From positions 310,001 to 374,000 of the forward strand of contig JALJCQ010000029.1 in NCBI GenBank assembly GCA_023091665.1: a DNA stretch of 64,000 bases. Reading direction: 5' to 3'. The DNA comes from Pythium myriotylum. Taxonomy: Eukaryota; Oomycota; Peronosporomycetes; Pythiales; Pythiaceae. Positions 30,349 through 40,693 of the stretch are shown here, piece after piece (position 1 is the first letter of the stretch; each line of letters opens with the position of its first letter). A program made the translations under genes and the position numbers. The notes beneath the pieces are model-generated. The model ran no database searches and was not told where the DNA came from. It saw only the letters and a list, made by a program, of their open reading frames with translations.

Positions 30349-32237
30349 ATGCTGCTCGTGTGGACGTTCACGAGCACGTGCTTGCTGGTCGCGTCCACGG
30401 CCGCGACGCTCTTGACGACGCTGCACTTGCGCTGCCGCTGGGACGTCACGGCCTCGTCCGTGCGATGGCTCTTTTGGTTCTTCTTCCTCTGGGTCTTCGT
30501 CTGGTGCTTGACGCGCACCGTTTTCTACATGCACATGCTCACGATTCCAGTCGTTCCCGAAGTGCTCGCTAGCGACGGCATCGTCTACTCGTACTCGACG
30601 CTCGACCGGCTCGGGCTCCACGGGCTCATCATCACGGACGGAAGCAAGAAGCACTGGGTCTCGCTCGTGTTATGTGTCGGAGACCTCGCGCTCTGCGGCA
30701 TCGCGCTCACGCTGTTCCCGCTCACGTACGAGCTCTGGCGGCTCGCGCGCAAGTCGATGGACCGAGGAGTCAGGAAAGAACGCGAGATGATCGGCCGGTA
30801 CGCCTGCGCGATTATCTTTGGGCTCGTGCTCTATGCAACGGTGCAGCTCGTGCTCGTGCTCGAGTACGGCACGTACGAGATCCATACTCTGCGATGCGTG
30901 TTGGTTGTCTACATGATCCAGTTTCTTGGTATGACGTTCATGGCTGGCTTGCTTTACATTCTCAAGATCAACGGCCGCAAGTACGAGACGATCCACGGCA
31001 CTTTTATCGAGTCGCCGCTCTACATGCGGCTCAAAAATATCATGTAAGGGGAGCTCGCGGGTCGACCGGGTGTATTGTTTCTTACGACTGTTGGTTTTCA
31101 TCCAGGCTCGTGTACGCAACGTTTTCATTCGTGTTCCAGCTCGCCACGCTCATTATTAATGTATACTACGAGCTTCCTCAAGGGGCGATGCTCAACGTCG
31201 TTGCGTTTAGTTTACTCAGTTACAATGCCTCGGGGCTCGCGTTGGCGATTACTACGAGCTGTTCACAGGCGTGCGTCTTCAGCACGTGTCGACACTGCTT
31301 TCCGGAGGATTTCGAGGCCGAGTTCATGCACCAACGCTTCCAAGCGCCCAAAGAAACCCTAGTGAAAGCACCAGAATTGAATCCAGTGTTTGTGTTCACT
31401 GATATCGAGTCATCCACTGCATTGTGGAATATCAACAGCGAATTAATGGCGGCTGCAACTGAGATTCATGACAATATTCTACGCAAGACACTTCTCAAGC
31501 ACCGCGGATACGAGATCACGACCGTCGGCGACGCCTTCCAAATGGCCTTCCACTCTATCAAGGACGCGATCGAGTATTGCATGGACGTACAGCTGCAGCT
31601 GTTGGTGGCTACGTGGCCAAAGGGAATCGATGGGGCAGTGCCTGCGACCAAAAAAGAGCGAGCCAAAGGCCGCGTGATCTTCAACGGCTTGCGTGTACGA
31701 ATGGGCATCCACGATGCGACAGACACGGACGGCGTACTTCTCCAAAATATTCACGTAGTCACGGGCAAGGTGGTGTACTCGGGAGTGAGCGAGTTGATTG
31801 CTGAGTACGTCGGCGATCTTGGAAGTGGAGGGCAGATCCTTATCACCGATCGAGTGGCGTCTTGGCTTCGGCACCACAGAACCGAAGTATCTGTCGACGT
31901 GTTCATGGATCACGTCGGACTCTACACTGTCCCTCAAGTGAACGTATCAGTGGAGATTTACCAGTTGCAGCCGTTGATTCTCGCGTCACGCGCACAGTTT
32001 TTCTCGCCTCCTCCTGTGACACTTCCGACGCTTCACCGAGAACGAACTCTTGGTCGGTTCCAATTTGCCCGAGGCCCTTCGTTCTATACGACGAGGTCAT
32101 CCAGTGGGCAAGGTTCCGGGTCAGAGTCTCGAAACAAGTTGACACTGGCCGGCGCACAATACGCCGATGAGCAGTTGGAGCACTACATCCAGGTTGATAG
32201 TCCGCGCTCAAGTGCATCCAACACCACAGAGCTCTGA
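30349..32237 (+). CDS. 7TM-class III nucleotide cyclase, copy 11
   Basis: Exons 30349-31043 and 31106-32237 with a 62-nt GT-AG intron (GTAAGG...ATCCAG); 608 aa. Exon 1 would otherwise end at a TAA that begins inside the donor site, so splicing is needed. Segment 1 is MLLVWTFTSTCLLVAS. Metal site FTDIESST and GDAFQMAF; Thr at the purine-selecting position; GDLGSGGQILITDR. The tail has RERTLGRFQFARG. It is the last copy; the array ends here and transposon-rich DNA begins. Confidence 0.86.
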
Positions 32238-32924
32238 TACACGTTCCCGGTTTTGTGCATCGCGAAACAGAAGGTCAATCGGATTGTCATCGGTCATCCT
32301 GGCGTTTATAAGAAGTGGAACCAGTACCGTACCGCGCATCCCTTTTCAGCCCATCGCCCATTGATGCTTTTGATCGGAGCCAAAGCAGAAGCTGATCCAA
32401 CCTCGAGTTGTGAAGCGACCTGTTTGAGTTAGGCTGCGTCCCTCCTTTGCGACAGGTGGAACTCCGGGATACAATGGAGAGAAACGAGGCTCAATTGAAC
32501 GAAGCGTTTGGAAGTGGCAACGGAGAGTGGGTGGCAAGTGGATTCTCATCGAAAGGGTCAATCATGCGCAAGTTGCTGCAGCGAAGATCGAACGTGAATC
32601 AAGCTGACCACTGTAGCCGTGTCCGCCGATCCGCTCCATAGACACGATATCCGGGTTGATGTCGCCGTGTGGGTGACGAAAACCCATTCGATGGGTTAAT
32701 TTTGTGCCGGTACCGGTCGCCAGTCGATGATCCCATCGATTCCAATGCTCTTGGTAGAGCATGCTCCAGTCTTCTGCATTCTGCTTGCTCGTGGCCCGTG
32801 CAACCTGCCAGATCTAGTTTTTCCAGGCCGTTGCGACTTGCCAGAACCTACACCATGTCCAGATTGAGACCCGAAGTGGTCGAAACTCTCCAATGATTTG
32901 TGATTTCTTATCAAGACCACTATG

Positions 32925-32978
<54 letters not shown>

Positions 32979-33463
32979 ACATAGACGCGAAGCGGGATCG
33001 GACGTCGGGCTCGCAGGTCGGACCTAACGGTAAATTCAAAACTGCATCCTTGATGACCCACCTTGGTTTGGGTTGAATTTCGACTTCAACATGATTTCTG
33101 CCTCGTCTACTGTTCGATACAGTACTTATGGTACCGGTACTCGAAAATGGATCTCAATATGTCTCGTATTTTGGTTTGCTCGGCGTCACCGTTTCTTTGT
33201 GCGCGTGGTCATCTAACTCGTAGTCATTTGAATCGGATCGTACCGGGAATCCCAAGAGCACTGTCTGACGACCGTGTTCCGCAGAGCAGGGAATGCTTAG
33301 GACGCTCCAAAAAAACGACGATGATGATAGCGCCGACTTGAAGAGTGGACCTTGATAACTTCCAGGCGACGCCTCCGTCGTCTCTCTTCGGTTCCATTGG
33401 GATCGGTTCGGAAGGAGCTAAGGGCGAAAGCCAACCGCTCACTGGTGCCAGCTTCTTGTGGTT
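32238..33463. other. Intergenic region with microsatellite, no gene seen
   Basis: About 1.2 kb between the cyclase array and the first secreted-repeat gene. It contains a GA microsatellite (separate entry) and several GGTACCGGTAC-like palindromes (near 32707 and 33131). No credible coding frame. Confidence 0.5.
32928..32975. repeat. (AG)24 microsatellite
   Basis: 48 uninterrupted bases of alternating A and G. A similar run lies at 52528-52576 inside a transposon-like element. Confidence 0.95.
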
Positions 33464-33480
33464 CCCTCATTCTCTCACTT
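33464..33480 (+). promoter_or_regulatory. Oomycete initiator-like element
   Basis: CCTCATTCTCTCACTT lies 70-86 nt before the ATG at 33550. It resembles the oomycete transcription start element (TCATTYY followed by CA-rich/T-rich bases). Two other secreted-repeat genes have a similar element at a similar distance, which strengthens the call. Confidence 0.5.
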
Positions 33481-33549
33481 GTCAATTTCGACTCCACCTG
33501 TTACTTCAAGCCAACAAGCCACCCCTCAGAGCTCCAGCACTCAACTCGG

Positions 33550-34398
33550 ATGGCGCTCCTTCTACGCGTGGCTACTGCTTTTGCGTTGATTGTGGGGCTC
33601 GCAAGCGCGGTAGGCGTGAACCCTGCGACGTTGCCTGCCGGGCAAGCCATCAAGTGTGATGCCTCGTCAACCGCAATCTTCCGTCTTGTGAATGCCAATG
33701 TCTACCGTCACTATCCAAACCCGGAGATTGCTGCTTCCTGGGATTCGAACTGGGGCTCATTCGTCGTTGCGGATTGTTCGGGGCTGACCGCTGGGGAAGC
33801 CTTGAAGTTGAACCCTGCTTCGTTGCCTATCGGCCAAGCCATCAAGTGCGATGCCTCATCAGGTACCGTCTTCCGTCTCATGAACAGTAACGTCTACCGC
33901 GGATACCCAAGCCCAACGATTGCTTCGTCATGGGATGCGAACTGGGGCAAGTTTGTGGTGGCTGAGTGCTCCGTGTTGACCGTCGGAGATCCCTTGAAGC
34001 TCAACCCTGCTTCGCTGCCAGTTGGTCAAGCCATCAAATGCGACGCCTCGTCAGGTACTGTCTTCCGTCTTATGAACGCTAACGTCTACCGTGGATACCC
34101 AAGCCCAACGATCGCCTCGTCGTGGGATGCGAACTGGGGCTCATTTGTCGTCGCAGACTGTTCTGTATTGACCGTGGGAGATGCCTTAAAGCTCAACCCC
34201 GCCTCGCTTCCTGCTGGCCAAGCGATCAAATGTGACTCCGCTTCGCCAGCTGTCTTCCGCCTCATGAATGCTAATGTGTACCGACTGTACCCGAATCCGA
34301 CGATTGCATCGTCGTGGGACCCGAACTGGAGCTCGTTCGTCGTGGCTGAGTGCTCGGGTATGACTCGTGGGGAGGACATGGCCATCAAGACGCTGTAG
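33550..34398 (+). CDS. Secreted protein of four tandem ~60-residue repeats
   Basis: Predicted 282 aa. Residues 1-20 (MALLLRVATAFALIVGLASA) are a signal peptide. The rest is four repeats, each with LNPASLP, GQAIKCD, a VFRLMN-(A/S)-NVYR strand, YP-(N/S)-P-x-IA(S/A)SWD, an NW-(G/S) turn and a V-A-(D/E)-C ending; each repeat has two Cys that may pair. The first repeat is the most diverged. Function unknown; the periodic aromatic pattern suggests a beta-propeller or beta-trefoil-like extracellular binding domain, which is inference. The ATG at 33550 is chosen because it begins the signal peptide; the frame is open upstream to 33352. It is a paralogue of the protein at 35819. Confidence 0.85.
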   Translation: MALLLRVATAFALIVGLASAVGVNPATLPAGQAIKCDASSTAIFRLVNANVYRHYPNPEIAASWDSNWGSFVVADCSGLTAGEALKLNPASLPIGQAIKCDASSGTVFRLMNSNVYRGYPSPTIASSWDANWGKFVVAECSVLTVGDPLKLNPASLPVGQAIKCDASSGTVFRLMNANVYRGYPSPTIASSWDANWGSFVVADCSVLTVGDALKLNPASLPAGQAIKCDSASPAVFRLMNANVYRLYPNPTIASSWDPNWSSFVVAECSGMTRGEDMAIKTL

Positions 34399-35774
34399 GT
34401 TAGGATCTACGCACCGGTAGGGCCATACCTAGGATGAGTGGCCCATTGTCTTTCCTGCGTTAATGCGAACCACGACAGAATGAACATGCGCAAAGTTTGC
34501 TTGCTCCGCAGTTCCACCTTTCCCACGTACCTATTTCGTCGTCCTGTCCAAGGTTGCACTCTTGCTTCGCCCCCACGTGAAGACCACTCAGATCTTTGGA
34601 TTTGTGCCCGTTCAAAGAGCCGAAGTAACAATTAAGACTCCTTTCGCTATCGCTGTAGCTTGTGAGATTGTTGCACAGCTACATCTGCGGCCCACTCAGT
34701 GCAAATCTGCCGTCGGCCAATGCAAACACTGCAGACGGGCCACTAGCGTGTCTAGAGCTCTTTCTCCAAGTGCGGATTGCATAGTCTTCGGAGGATGTCG
34801 ATTTCGGCGATTGTGGTTCTTCACGATCACTGATCGGCAAGAACGTCGTGATCCGAGATCACGACGTACTGGCATGTTTGTCTAGCACACAGCACATTGG
34901 ACCCAGTAGACTGACCGACTCTCGCCTTATCATAAGGCGGGAGTCGGTCAGTCTACTGGGTCTGGTACAGTGAGTTGCACTGGCCCCAACGGACATCTGC
35001 CGGTCAAACTTCGGGAGAGAGAAGCTGAGTCAACAGTTGGTTTCGATGGACGCAGGACAACGACCTAGCTTGGAGGTAGAGCTTGGTGATGATGATAAAA
35101 GTTGGAGTCTATTGCTTTACATCTGTTCGAACAGGGAGGTAGAGCTTGGGGGTGGGGGATTCCGCAGAGTAATTGTGTGCCCTAGCATTCCTGAGAGGTA
35201 CTGCCGAGGTCTAGGCTCCGAATTGGCTTGAAAACCATAAAATCAATCCGCGCTAACGACGAGCCACTCTTTCTTCTCGCCTGGATGCTGCCCAGCATGG
35301 TGCAAGTCCAGAGAGATTTGAAGAGAATTTTCGGAAGTCTGGCCACACCGGCCTGACTATGCACGTTAACTCGAGATGTGTGGGATCTTGGAGTGATAAC
35401 CATGGCGTGGATACTGGGATGCGTCGAAGACAACGTCGTCTTGAAGGACGAAGCCGCTGTGTTTATGTTTATGGCATTACACGCACGGCCGACGCTGAAC
35501 TCTCTGGCACCCCGACAGGACGTCTTTGTTGGGAGTTTCCAATCATAGGACAGTATGAGATACAACTCATTTCAGCAGCTGGCCTGCAAGCTGGCAACTT
35601 GAGTGAGTTCTACTGGTCCGCACTGGCATAATCAAGACGTACGAGCGAAAAAGCAGATACAATTACTATCGATAGCGTGGTGGGTTTGGCTCACGTATGC
35701 TACACGGCAGAGGCGCTGAGATGATGGATGGAGGACAGCTCCTTCGCTCTTGTCGGAGTGGATGCACCGAGCCG
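34399..35774. other. Intergenic region with a strong hairpin, no gene seen
   Basis: About 1.4 kb between two secreted-repeat genes. Its only clear structure is the hairpin at 34900-34962 (separate entry). Short frames show no motif. Confidence 0.5.
34900..34962. repeat. Long hairpin, 31-bp stem with 1-nt loop
   Basis: Positions 34900-34930 and 34932-34962 are reverse complements with a single mismatch that would be a G-U pair in RNA. The stem begins GACCCAGTAGACTG. Nothing comparable flanks it. It could be a small foldback transposon, a precursor for small RNAs, or an inverted duplication. Confidence 0.8.
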
Positions 35775-35790
35775 TCTCATTCTGCATTTC
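35775..35790 (+). promoter_or_regulatory. Oomycete initiator-like element
   Basis: TCTCATTCTGCATTTC lies 29-44 nt upstream of the ATG at 35819 and fits the oomycete initiator pattern better than the one before the 33550 gene. Confidence 0.55.
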
Positions 35791-35818
35791 GCGCAGTTCA
35801 ACCGAGATCCCAGCCAAT

Positions 35819-36886
35819 ATGAAGGTAGCCAGTGTAATTCTCATCGCAATCTCTGCAGTTGCAACCGTCTCAGCAACGGGCACGGCGACTTGTACCTACG
35901 GAACTCCCGCACCGACGACTCCAGCACCGACGACGCCGCAGATGACACCAGTTGCCGATACTCCTGCCCCCACGACGCCTGAGCCAGACACGCCGAGCCC
36001 GACGACACCGACCCCAACGACGCCAGCTCCGACTACTCCCGCTCCGACGACTCCTGCTCCGACGACTCCTGCTCCGACGACTCCTGCCCCAACGACGCCA
36101 GCTCCAACGACTAAGGCCCCTGTCACAGTTGCAGTCGGACAGACTATCACGTGTGGTACTTCGCGCACCGAAATTTACCGCTTCGTTGGCAACGGGGTCT
36201 ACCGCCTGTACCCCACCACGGCCATCGCGACATCCTGGGGGGCCAGCTCGTCTTCTGTCACGGCGGTCGATTGCTCTGGGTTGACGAAGGGCGCAGACAT
36301 GAACCTCAACCCAAATAGTCTCACCGCCGGCCAAGCCATCAAGTGCAGCGCCTCTGACTCGAACGTCTACCGCCTTGTCGCTGGCGGAAGCTACCGCCTC
36401 TACCCGATCACGACCATCGCGACATCGTGGGGAGCCAGCACTGCTTCGGCAACTGTTGTTGAATGTTCCGTGCTAACGAAGGGTACCGACATGAGCTTGA
36501 ACCCCAACAGCTTGCTCGTCGGCCAGTCGATCAAGTGTGGCGCGACTGAGTCCCAGGTCTACCGTCTCGTGTCGAACGGTGTGTACCGCTGGTACCCGAA
36601 CACGGCAGTTGCGTATTCATGGGATCCGAACTTTGGCTCGTACCAAGTCGTGGACTGCACCGTGCTAACCATGGGCCCGGACATGCTGGCGAACACCTTG
36701 ACGATTGGCAAGCCCCTCAAGTGCGGTGCGAACGAGCCCAAGGTGTACCGCTACGATAGCCCTGGTGTGTACCGCTGGTACCCAAACCAGACCATTGCGG
36801 CATCGTGGGACCCGACATACTACGTCTACACGGTGGTGGACTGCACGGTGATGCGCCAGGGTCCCGATATGGCGATGAAGGCGTAA
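35819..36886 (+). CDS. Secreted protein: signal peptide, Thr/Pro-rich linker, four repeats
   Basis: Predicted 355 aa. MKVASVILIAISAVATVSA is a signal peptide. A linker of TTPAP repeats (about residues 30-105), likely O-glycosylated and rod-like, leads to four repeats of the same kind as in the 33550 protein: GQAIKC, VYRL or VYRY, YRWYPN, IA(A/T)SW, VVDC. The last repeat ends GPDMAMKA, much as the other protein ends GEDMAIK. The similar linker on the GH30 enzyme suggests a shared surface or wall-anchoring role. The 3' part of the gene is included in a 1342-bp segment duplicated at 54038-55379. Confidence 0.85.
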   Translation: MKVASVILIAISAVATVSATGTATCTYGTPAPTTPAPTTPQMTPVADTPAPTTPEPDTPSPTTPTPTTPAPTTPAPTTPAPTTPAPTTPAPTTPAPTTKAPVTVAVGQTITCGTSRTEIYRFVGNGVYRLYPTTAIATSWGASSSSVTAVDCSGLTKGADMNLNPNSLTAGQAIKCSASDSNVYRLVAGGSYRLYPITTIATSWGASTASATVVECSVLTKGTDMSLNPNSLLVGQSIKCGATESQVYRLVSNGVYRWYPNTAVAYSWDPNFGSYQVVDCTVLTMGPDMLANTLTIGKPLKCGANEPKVYRYDSPGVYRWYPNQTIAASWDPTYYVYTVVDCTVMRQGPDMAMKA

Positions 36887-37780
36887 AGCTCCTCAAGAAA
36901 GAGAGACCAGCTCTGCTCGGGGCATTTTGAATACCGTAGCAGTCGAACGAACAACAATCTCCAATGTTTACAACCATGGGTCACCTGCTGACTGGTGGGT
37001 CGACTCCAACCGTTTCTTTGGTAAATATCTTGACTTGAATTGTTCTCTTGTGTGCCCACAATACCGGTACCTTGTCGTGAGTATGGTGGCGAACACGCAA
37101 TGGGCGTCGTCTCTTTTCCGGTATCAATCGACGCCAGCTGCCGTGCACCCTCGTACCCATTATGAGTTCTTCTGGGACTCCCTGTACTACTGTATTCACA
37201 GATCAACTGCACTAGCACAGTTCTGTCGTCACAAGGTGACAAATGTCTAGAGCATTGCCAGCAGTCGCGAATACCATCTAGAGACGCAACTCGTTTCAAC
37301 AACTGGTCGACTGGAGGAAGTTCATCACTGTACTTATCTGCACTCGTCGGCACGTGTTAGCAAAACCACAAAGATACTCACCCAACGGAACGGCCCAAAT
37401 GGGACTCACTCGTCAGCAGGAAAAATCTGACAGTCCCACTTTCAGAGTATTTCCATGGATACACACTGGATGAAGATACTTGTATGATGTGGCCGAAACG
37501 GAAAAGGCTCACTGTGATTTGCCAGTGAGCTCATGAGAAGTCCTGTATGGGTGTAAGTCCAGACGAAAGGAACTGTATTGGCCAGAAGGAACCTGTTGTC
37601 TACAAGATGTGAACGTTGTTACGTCCCCAGCTGAAGCTGTTGACATACGTCTCACGATCCCAAAAGAAAACCAGATCCGAGTATTATATCATCGAGTGGT
37701 GGAATTGGGTCGCGCGAACTGAATAGCAGAGTCACCAAGATGGTGGTTTCAGCACTCGTTGGAGGAGATCCGTCGAATTC
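36887..37780. other. Spacer inside block A, no gene seen
   Basis: About 0.9 kb between the 35819 gene and the stub. An open frame of 107 codons at 36927-37250 is kept in the duplicated copy, but that is expected at 99% identity and it has no known motif. Confidence 0.4.
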
Positions 37781-37799
37781 GATTCATTTTGCATTTTGC
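37781..37799 (+). promoter_or_regulatory. Oomycete initiator-like element of the stub gene
   Basis: GATTCATTTTGCATTTTGC, 27-45 nt before the ATG at 37826; the closest of the set to the TCATTYY-CATTT consensus. Its duplicate is at 55159-55177. Confidence 0.55.
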
Positions 37800-37825
37800 A
37801 CTTTTCCACCGACATCTCAACCAAG

Positions 37826-38029
37826 ATGAGGGTAGCCAGTTTGATTCTCTTCGCCACCTCTGCCGTCATGGCTGTGACGGCGACGGGTACCGCTACTTGT
37901 ACCTACGGGACTCCAGCACCGACAACTCCTGTCCCAGCGACGCCTGCCCCTACAACACCATCACCGACGACGCCAGCTCCAACGTTAACGTACCATGTAG
38001 TTCTCTGGATATTTATATCCAGAGTATAG
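37826..38029 (+). pseudogene. 5' stub of a secreted Thr/Pro-linker protein
   Basis: Starts like the 35819 gene: signal peptide MRVASLILFATSAVMAVTA and a short TTPAP linker. At about residue 56 the family sequence stops and an unrelated sequence (LTYHVVLWIF) runs to a stop at 38029. The repeats are missing. The break coincides with the end of block A and a small hairpin at 38004-38025 (CTCTGGATA, 4-nt loop, TATCCAGAG), so a transposition or rearrangement probably removed the 3' part. Its signal peptide and promoter look intact. Confidence 0.75.
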
Positions 38030-38667
38030 GTGGGATCCTACTCGGGTCCACTTCCTTATATTAATTGATAAATATCCATAAACGATGGTATCATCTAATG
38101 AAAGAAGGCAATATTGTATTTTTAGAGTCTCTTAAAATAGATAAACCCTAAGAAACCTCAACAATTTTTCTGAATGCCTTCTCTACCGGCCTGGTGCAAC
38201 ATTCACGTCGGAAAATGTGACATTTACATTCGTTCAATAATCGTTTCATTTTGTGATTTGCGACTGCAACTCCAGTCTACGCTTACCAGGCGAAAACCGC
38301 ATTGCACTGGTCTCCATCCGGGAGAAGCTCGTGAGGAGCTCTCTAGTATGATAACGTGTCACGGAATCGCATATTGGTTTTATCGAAGCACTTGTCCATG
38401 CGACCCTGGAAGACAATTAGCTCTGCAAGACGCAGCTGAAGAGGGGAAGAGAGGAAGAAGGCACGGGAGCGTTTGGCATGGGCCGGACAATCGAATCGTT
38501 CATGGCGGAAGCAGTACTCAGGAGAAACACGGAAATGAACCTGTGCGTTCGATCAAGATCGAATGGGAGGAAAGGCAACCATGATAGATATTAATTGGCC
38601 ATCCTCCTCCGCTCGTGACTGAGCAGCAATGAGATTTATCTTTTTCACGTGTCAGCATGGAAATCGA
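38030..38667. other. Unassigned spacer, no gene seen
   Basis: About 640 bases up to the first recognisable MULE end. A 136-codon open frame at 38174-38584 has no recognised motif. Confidence 0.4.
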
Positions 38668-39436
38668 GTACTTCTCGGATGGTCTCCGAGTAATGACCAA
38701 TTTGGGCTGCTTTCTGAGTAAATGTAGTTGAGCGAGATGGTATCAGAGTAACCACTCGAGTGCTCATAACAAGGATGGTCATCGAGTACTTCGGCATGTT
38801 GTATATGAATTATTATGTAAGTATAATGGATGCAGTATGATGCGATGTGATACACAGCAGCTTTACAGCAGCTTCCCCATTACGGCCAGTCCGACTGAGT
38901 GACTGTAAGATATAGCCTCCGCCAGAGCTTCGCATTCAAGCTCAGCGGATGACCCATCACTATAGTCCACCTTCCACTTGTATCTGCCATCCCCGGGAAT
39001 CCACTTCACGATGGTCCCAACAATTTCTCCGTTCCCTTTCTCCTTGAGGACATTCCAGTGAAGGTTGCGGGCACGGCAGCTTCTGAAACAACCTTACCAA
39101 ATGCTCTACGGAGAAGAATTTCTTGTCACGTGTATCCTGTGATAGGGCATCACGAACCTTGACTTGACCACCAGGAGGAAGTCGGATTGGAAGAGACGAG
39201 AGGGCGCCGTCCAGACTGATAGTTCCCATAATTGCCATTGTCGCTAAGATATGGCTGCATATCCAGCCATTATGTCGGCTTGCCTTGCACCCACACTGAT
39301 ACGCCTTGCGCACTTTAAGTATCTAGACGTTGAATTTCGTCAGACTTGCGATCACGAACCAAAGCCCGCACATTTCAATATCGTACCTCTTCACGTACCC
39401 AATTGGTTCGTAGCTGGAATGGCTCTACTTCATCGT

Positions 39437-39738
39437 TGTAACGGTCCACGACCGTACACAGCACCTGCGCTTGAGGAAGCGTGAGCAGCCGCTCCGAGTC
39501 GACCGCTGTCGACGAGCGCCAAGGACTTGGCAAAAGGCGAACTGCTTGTATTCAGATTATTCCCCTGGGGAATAATCCCCCTATACCTGATATCCCTGGT
39601 ATCTAATACCCAGGGATATCACCTACTGAATCTAATAAAAGAGAGTCACTACTTAGGGTAACTTTTCCCCTAAGTGGACCACACACGTTATGTACCTACA
39701 CAACCTAACCTACTTGTGTAACCTTGTACCCCGTTACA
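39437..39738 (-). repeat. 3' LTR of the Ty3 element
   Basis: 302 bp, TG...CA bounded, same as 46043-46344 by eye. It contains three perfect inverted repeats: 39556-39576 (10-bp stem, 1-nt loop), 39589-39620 (11-bp stem) and one around 39652-39677 (ACTTAGGG...CCCTAAGT). Confidence 0.93.
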
Positions 39739-39750
39739 CCACCCCCCATC
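39739..39750 (-). promoter_or_regulatory. Polypurine tract
   Basis: In the sense of the element GATGGGGGGTGG abuts the 3' LTR, the place where plus-strand DNA priming occurs. Confidence 0.75.
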
Positions 39751-40693
39751 CAAAATGAGGAACACCCTTGTACCTACTTTAGGAACAGTCGTGTCCTAGA
39801 AAAGGAACACGAGCCTATTCCAGTACGGAATTTCCGAGGACCCACACGGAAATGGGTACAGACTCATGGCGACCATGAGCGCGAAGTCGCGTGTCGATTT
39901 CTCGACAACGACTAATCGAGAGCCGCAGCGGCTTGGCGCAACACCTCGCTGCGTCATGAGACGCATGCAGACGTGCGCGCGGTCGCCAGCGACCACTGGA
40001 TCATGACGATCCCCCAAAACTGGGCCATTTTGCCGTCGAACGGCGGCAAGCCAAAATGGCATGGTCAGACGACGATTGCGAGGCGAGCAGAGCTCGCGGC
40101 AAGCCCAAACTTGGCACGTACACTCAATGCGGTGGGTTCTTGCCTTGTGTAAGCGTATAGACCTGTACGATGCGAACTCGCAAACTTCGTCCCTTGGCGT
40201 GCCCAGAACTGGGTCCAGTCTAATACTGGAGACTGTGGTCGGTGGATATCCACCGCGAGTACTAACAAGTACTCGGGAGGCTGGCTAGCCTCATCCAGCG
40301 ACTCAACTGAGTGCGTGGAGTGCGGGGATACCCGTGGCAGTCGAACAACGACATTGCCGGACAACTTCGTGTTGTCGGCCACACGCTCGGGCGTGATGAC
40401 TACACCGCAGAGAACTGCTCGGTGTACCAACACCAAACTGAGCCAGCCACTCTGGCTTGATGTGAGCGTTGTCCAACGCAACCGATGGGGTCGGTGGACA
40501 TTGTCGATGCTTCGACTGCGCCGAACGCGGCGTTCTCGCCATCTTCATGGCCTTCTGCTTGGGTCTTGTACCCATGTCTACAATAGACAGGGACAGTCGA
40601 CTTGACTGAGAAGGACCTTCCGTGTGCTCCACTGAGCGTCTTCCTTGAGGAACTTGAGACACTTCTCATCTTGATGGAGGTGGTCGGTCCCAC
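39751..40693 (-). other. 3' untranslated region of the Ty3 element
   Basis: About 940 bases between the chromodomain stop and the polypurine tract. No coding frame is supported. It holds several perfect inverted repeats, for example GGTGGATATCCACC near 40242 and GAGTACT-4nt-AGTACTC near 40256. Confidence 0.6.

Larger units (their letters stand above)
36660..38001 (+). repeat. Segmental duplication block A, original copy
   Basis: Matches 54038-55379 at a constant offset of 17378 with no gap and about eight mismatches seen by eye (roughly 99% identical). It spans the last repeat of the 35819 gene, the spacer and the 5' stub of a further family member. The right edge is at 38001, the left edge lies inside coding sequence. 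Confidence 0.9.

Noticed and set aside
36000..36110. Direct repeats of about 15 bases
   Set aside because: Coding TTPAP linker of the secreted protein; not an array with unique spacers.
36927..37250. 107-codon frame present in both block A copies
   Set aside because: Conservation is explained by a recent duplication; no recognisable domain.
38174..38584. 136-codon open frame
   Set aside because: No motif or family pattern; lies in a rearranged spacer.
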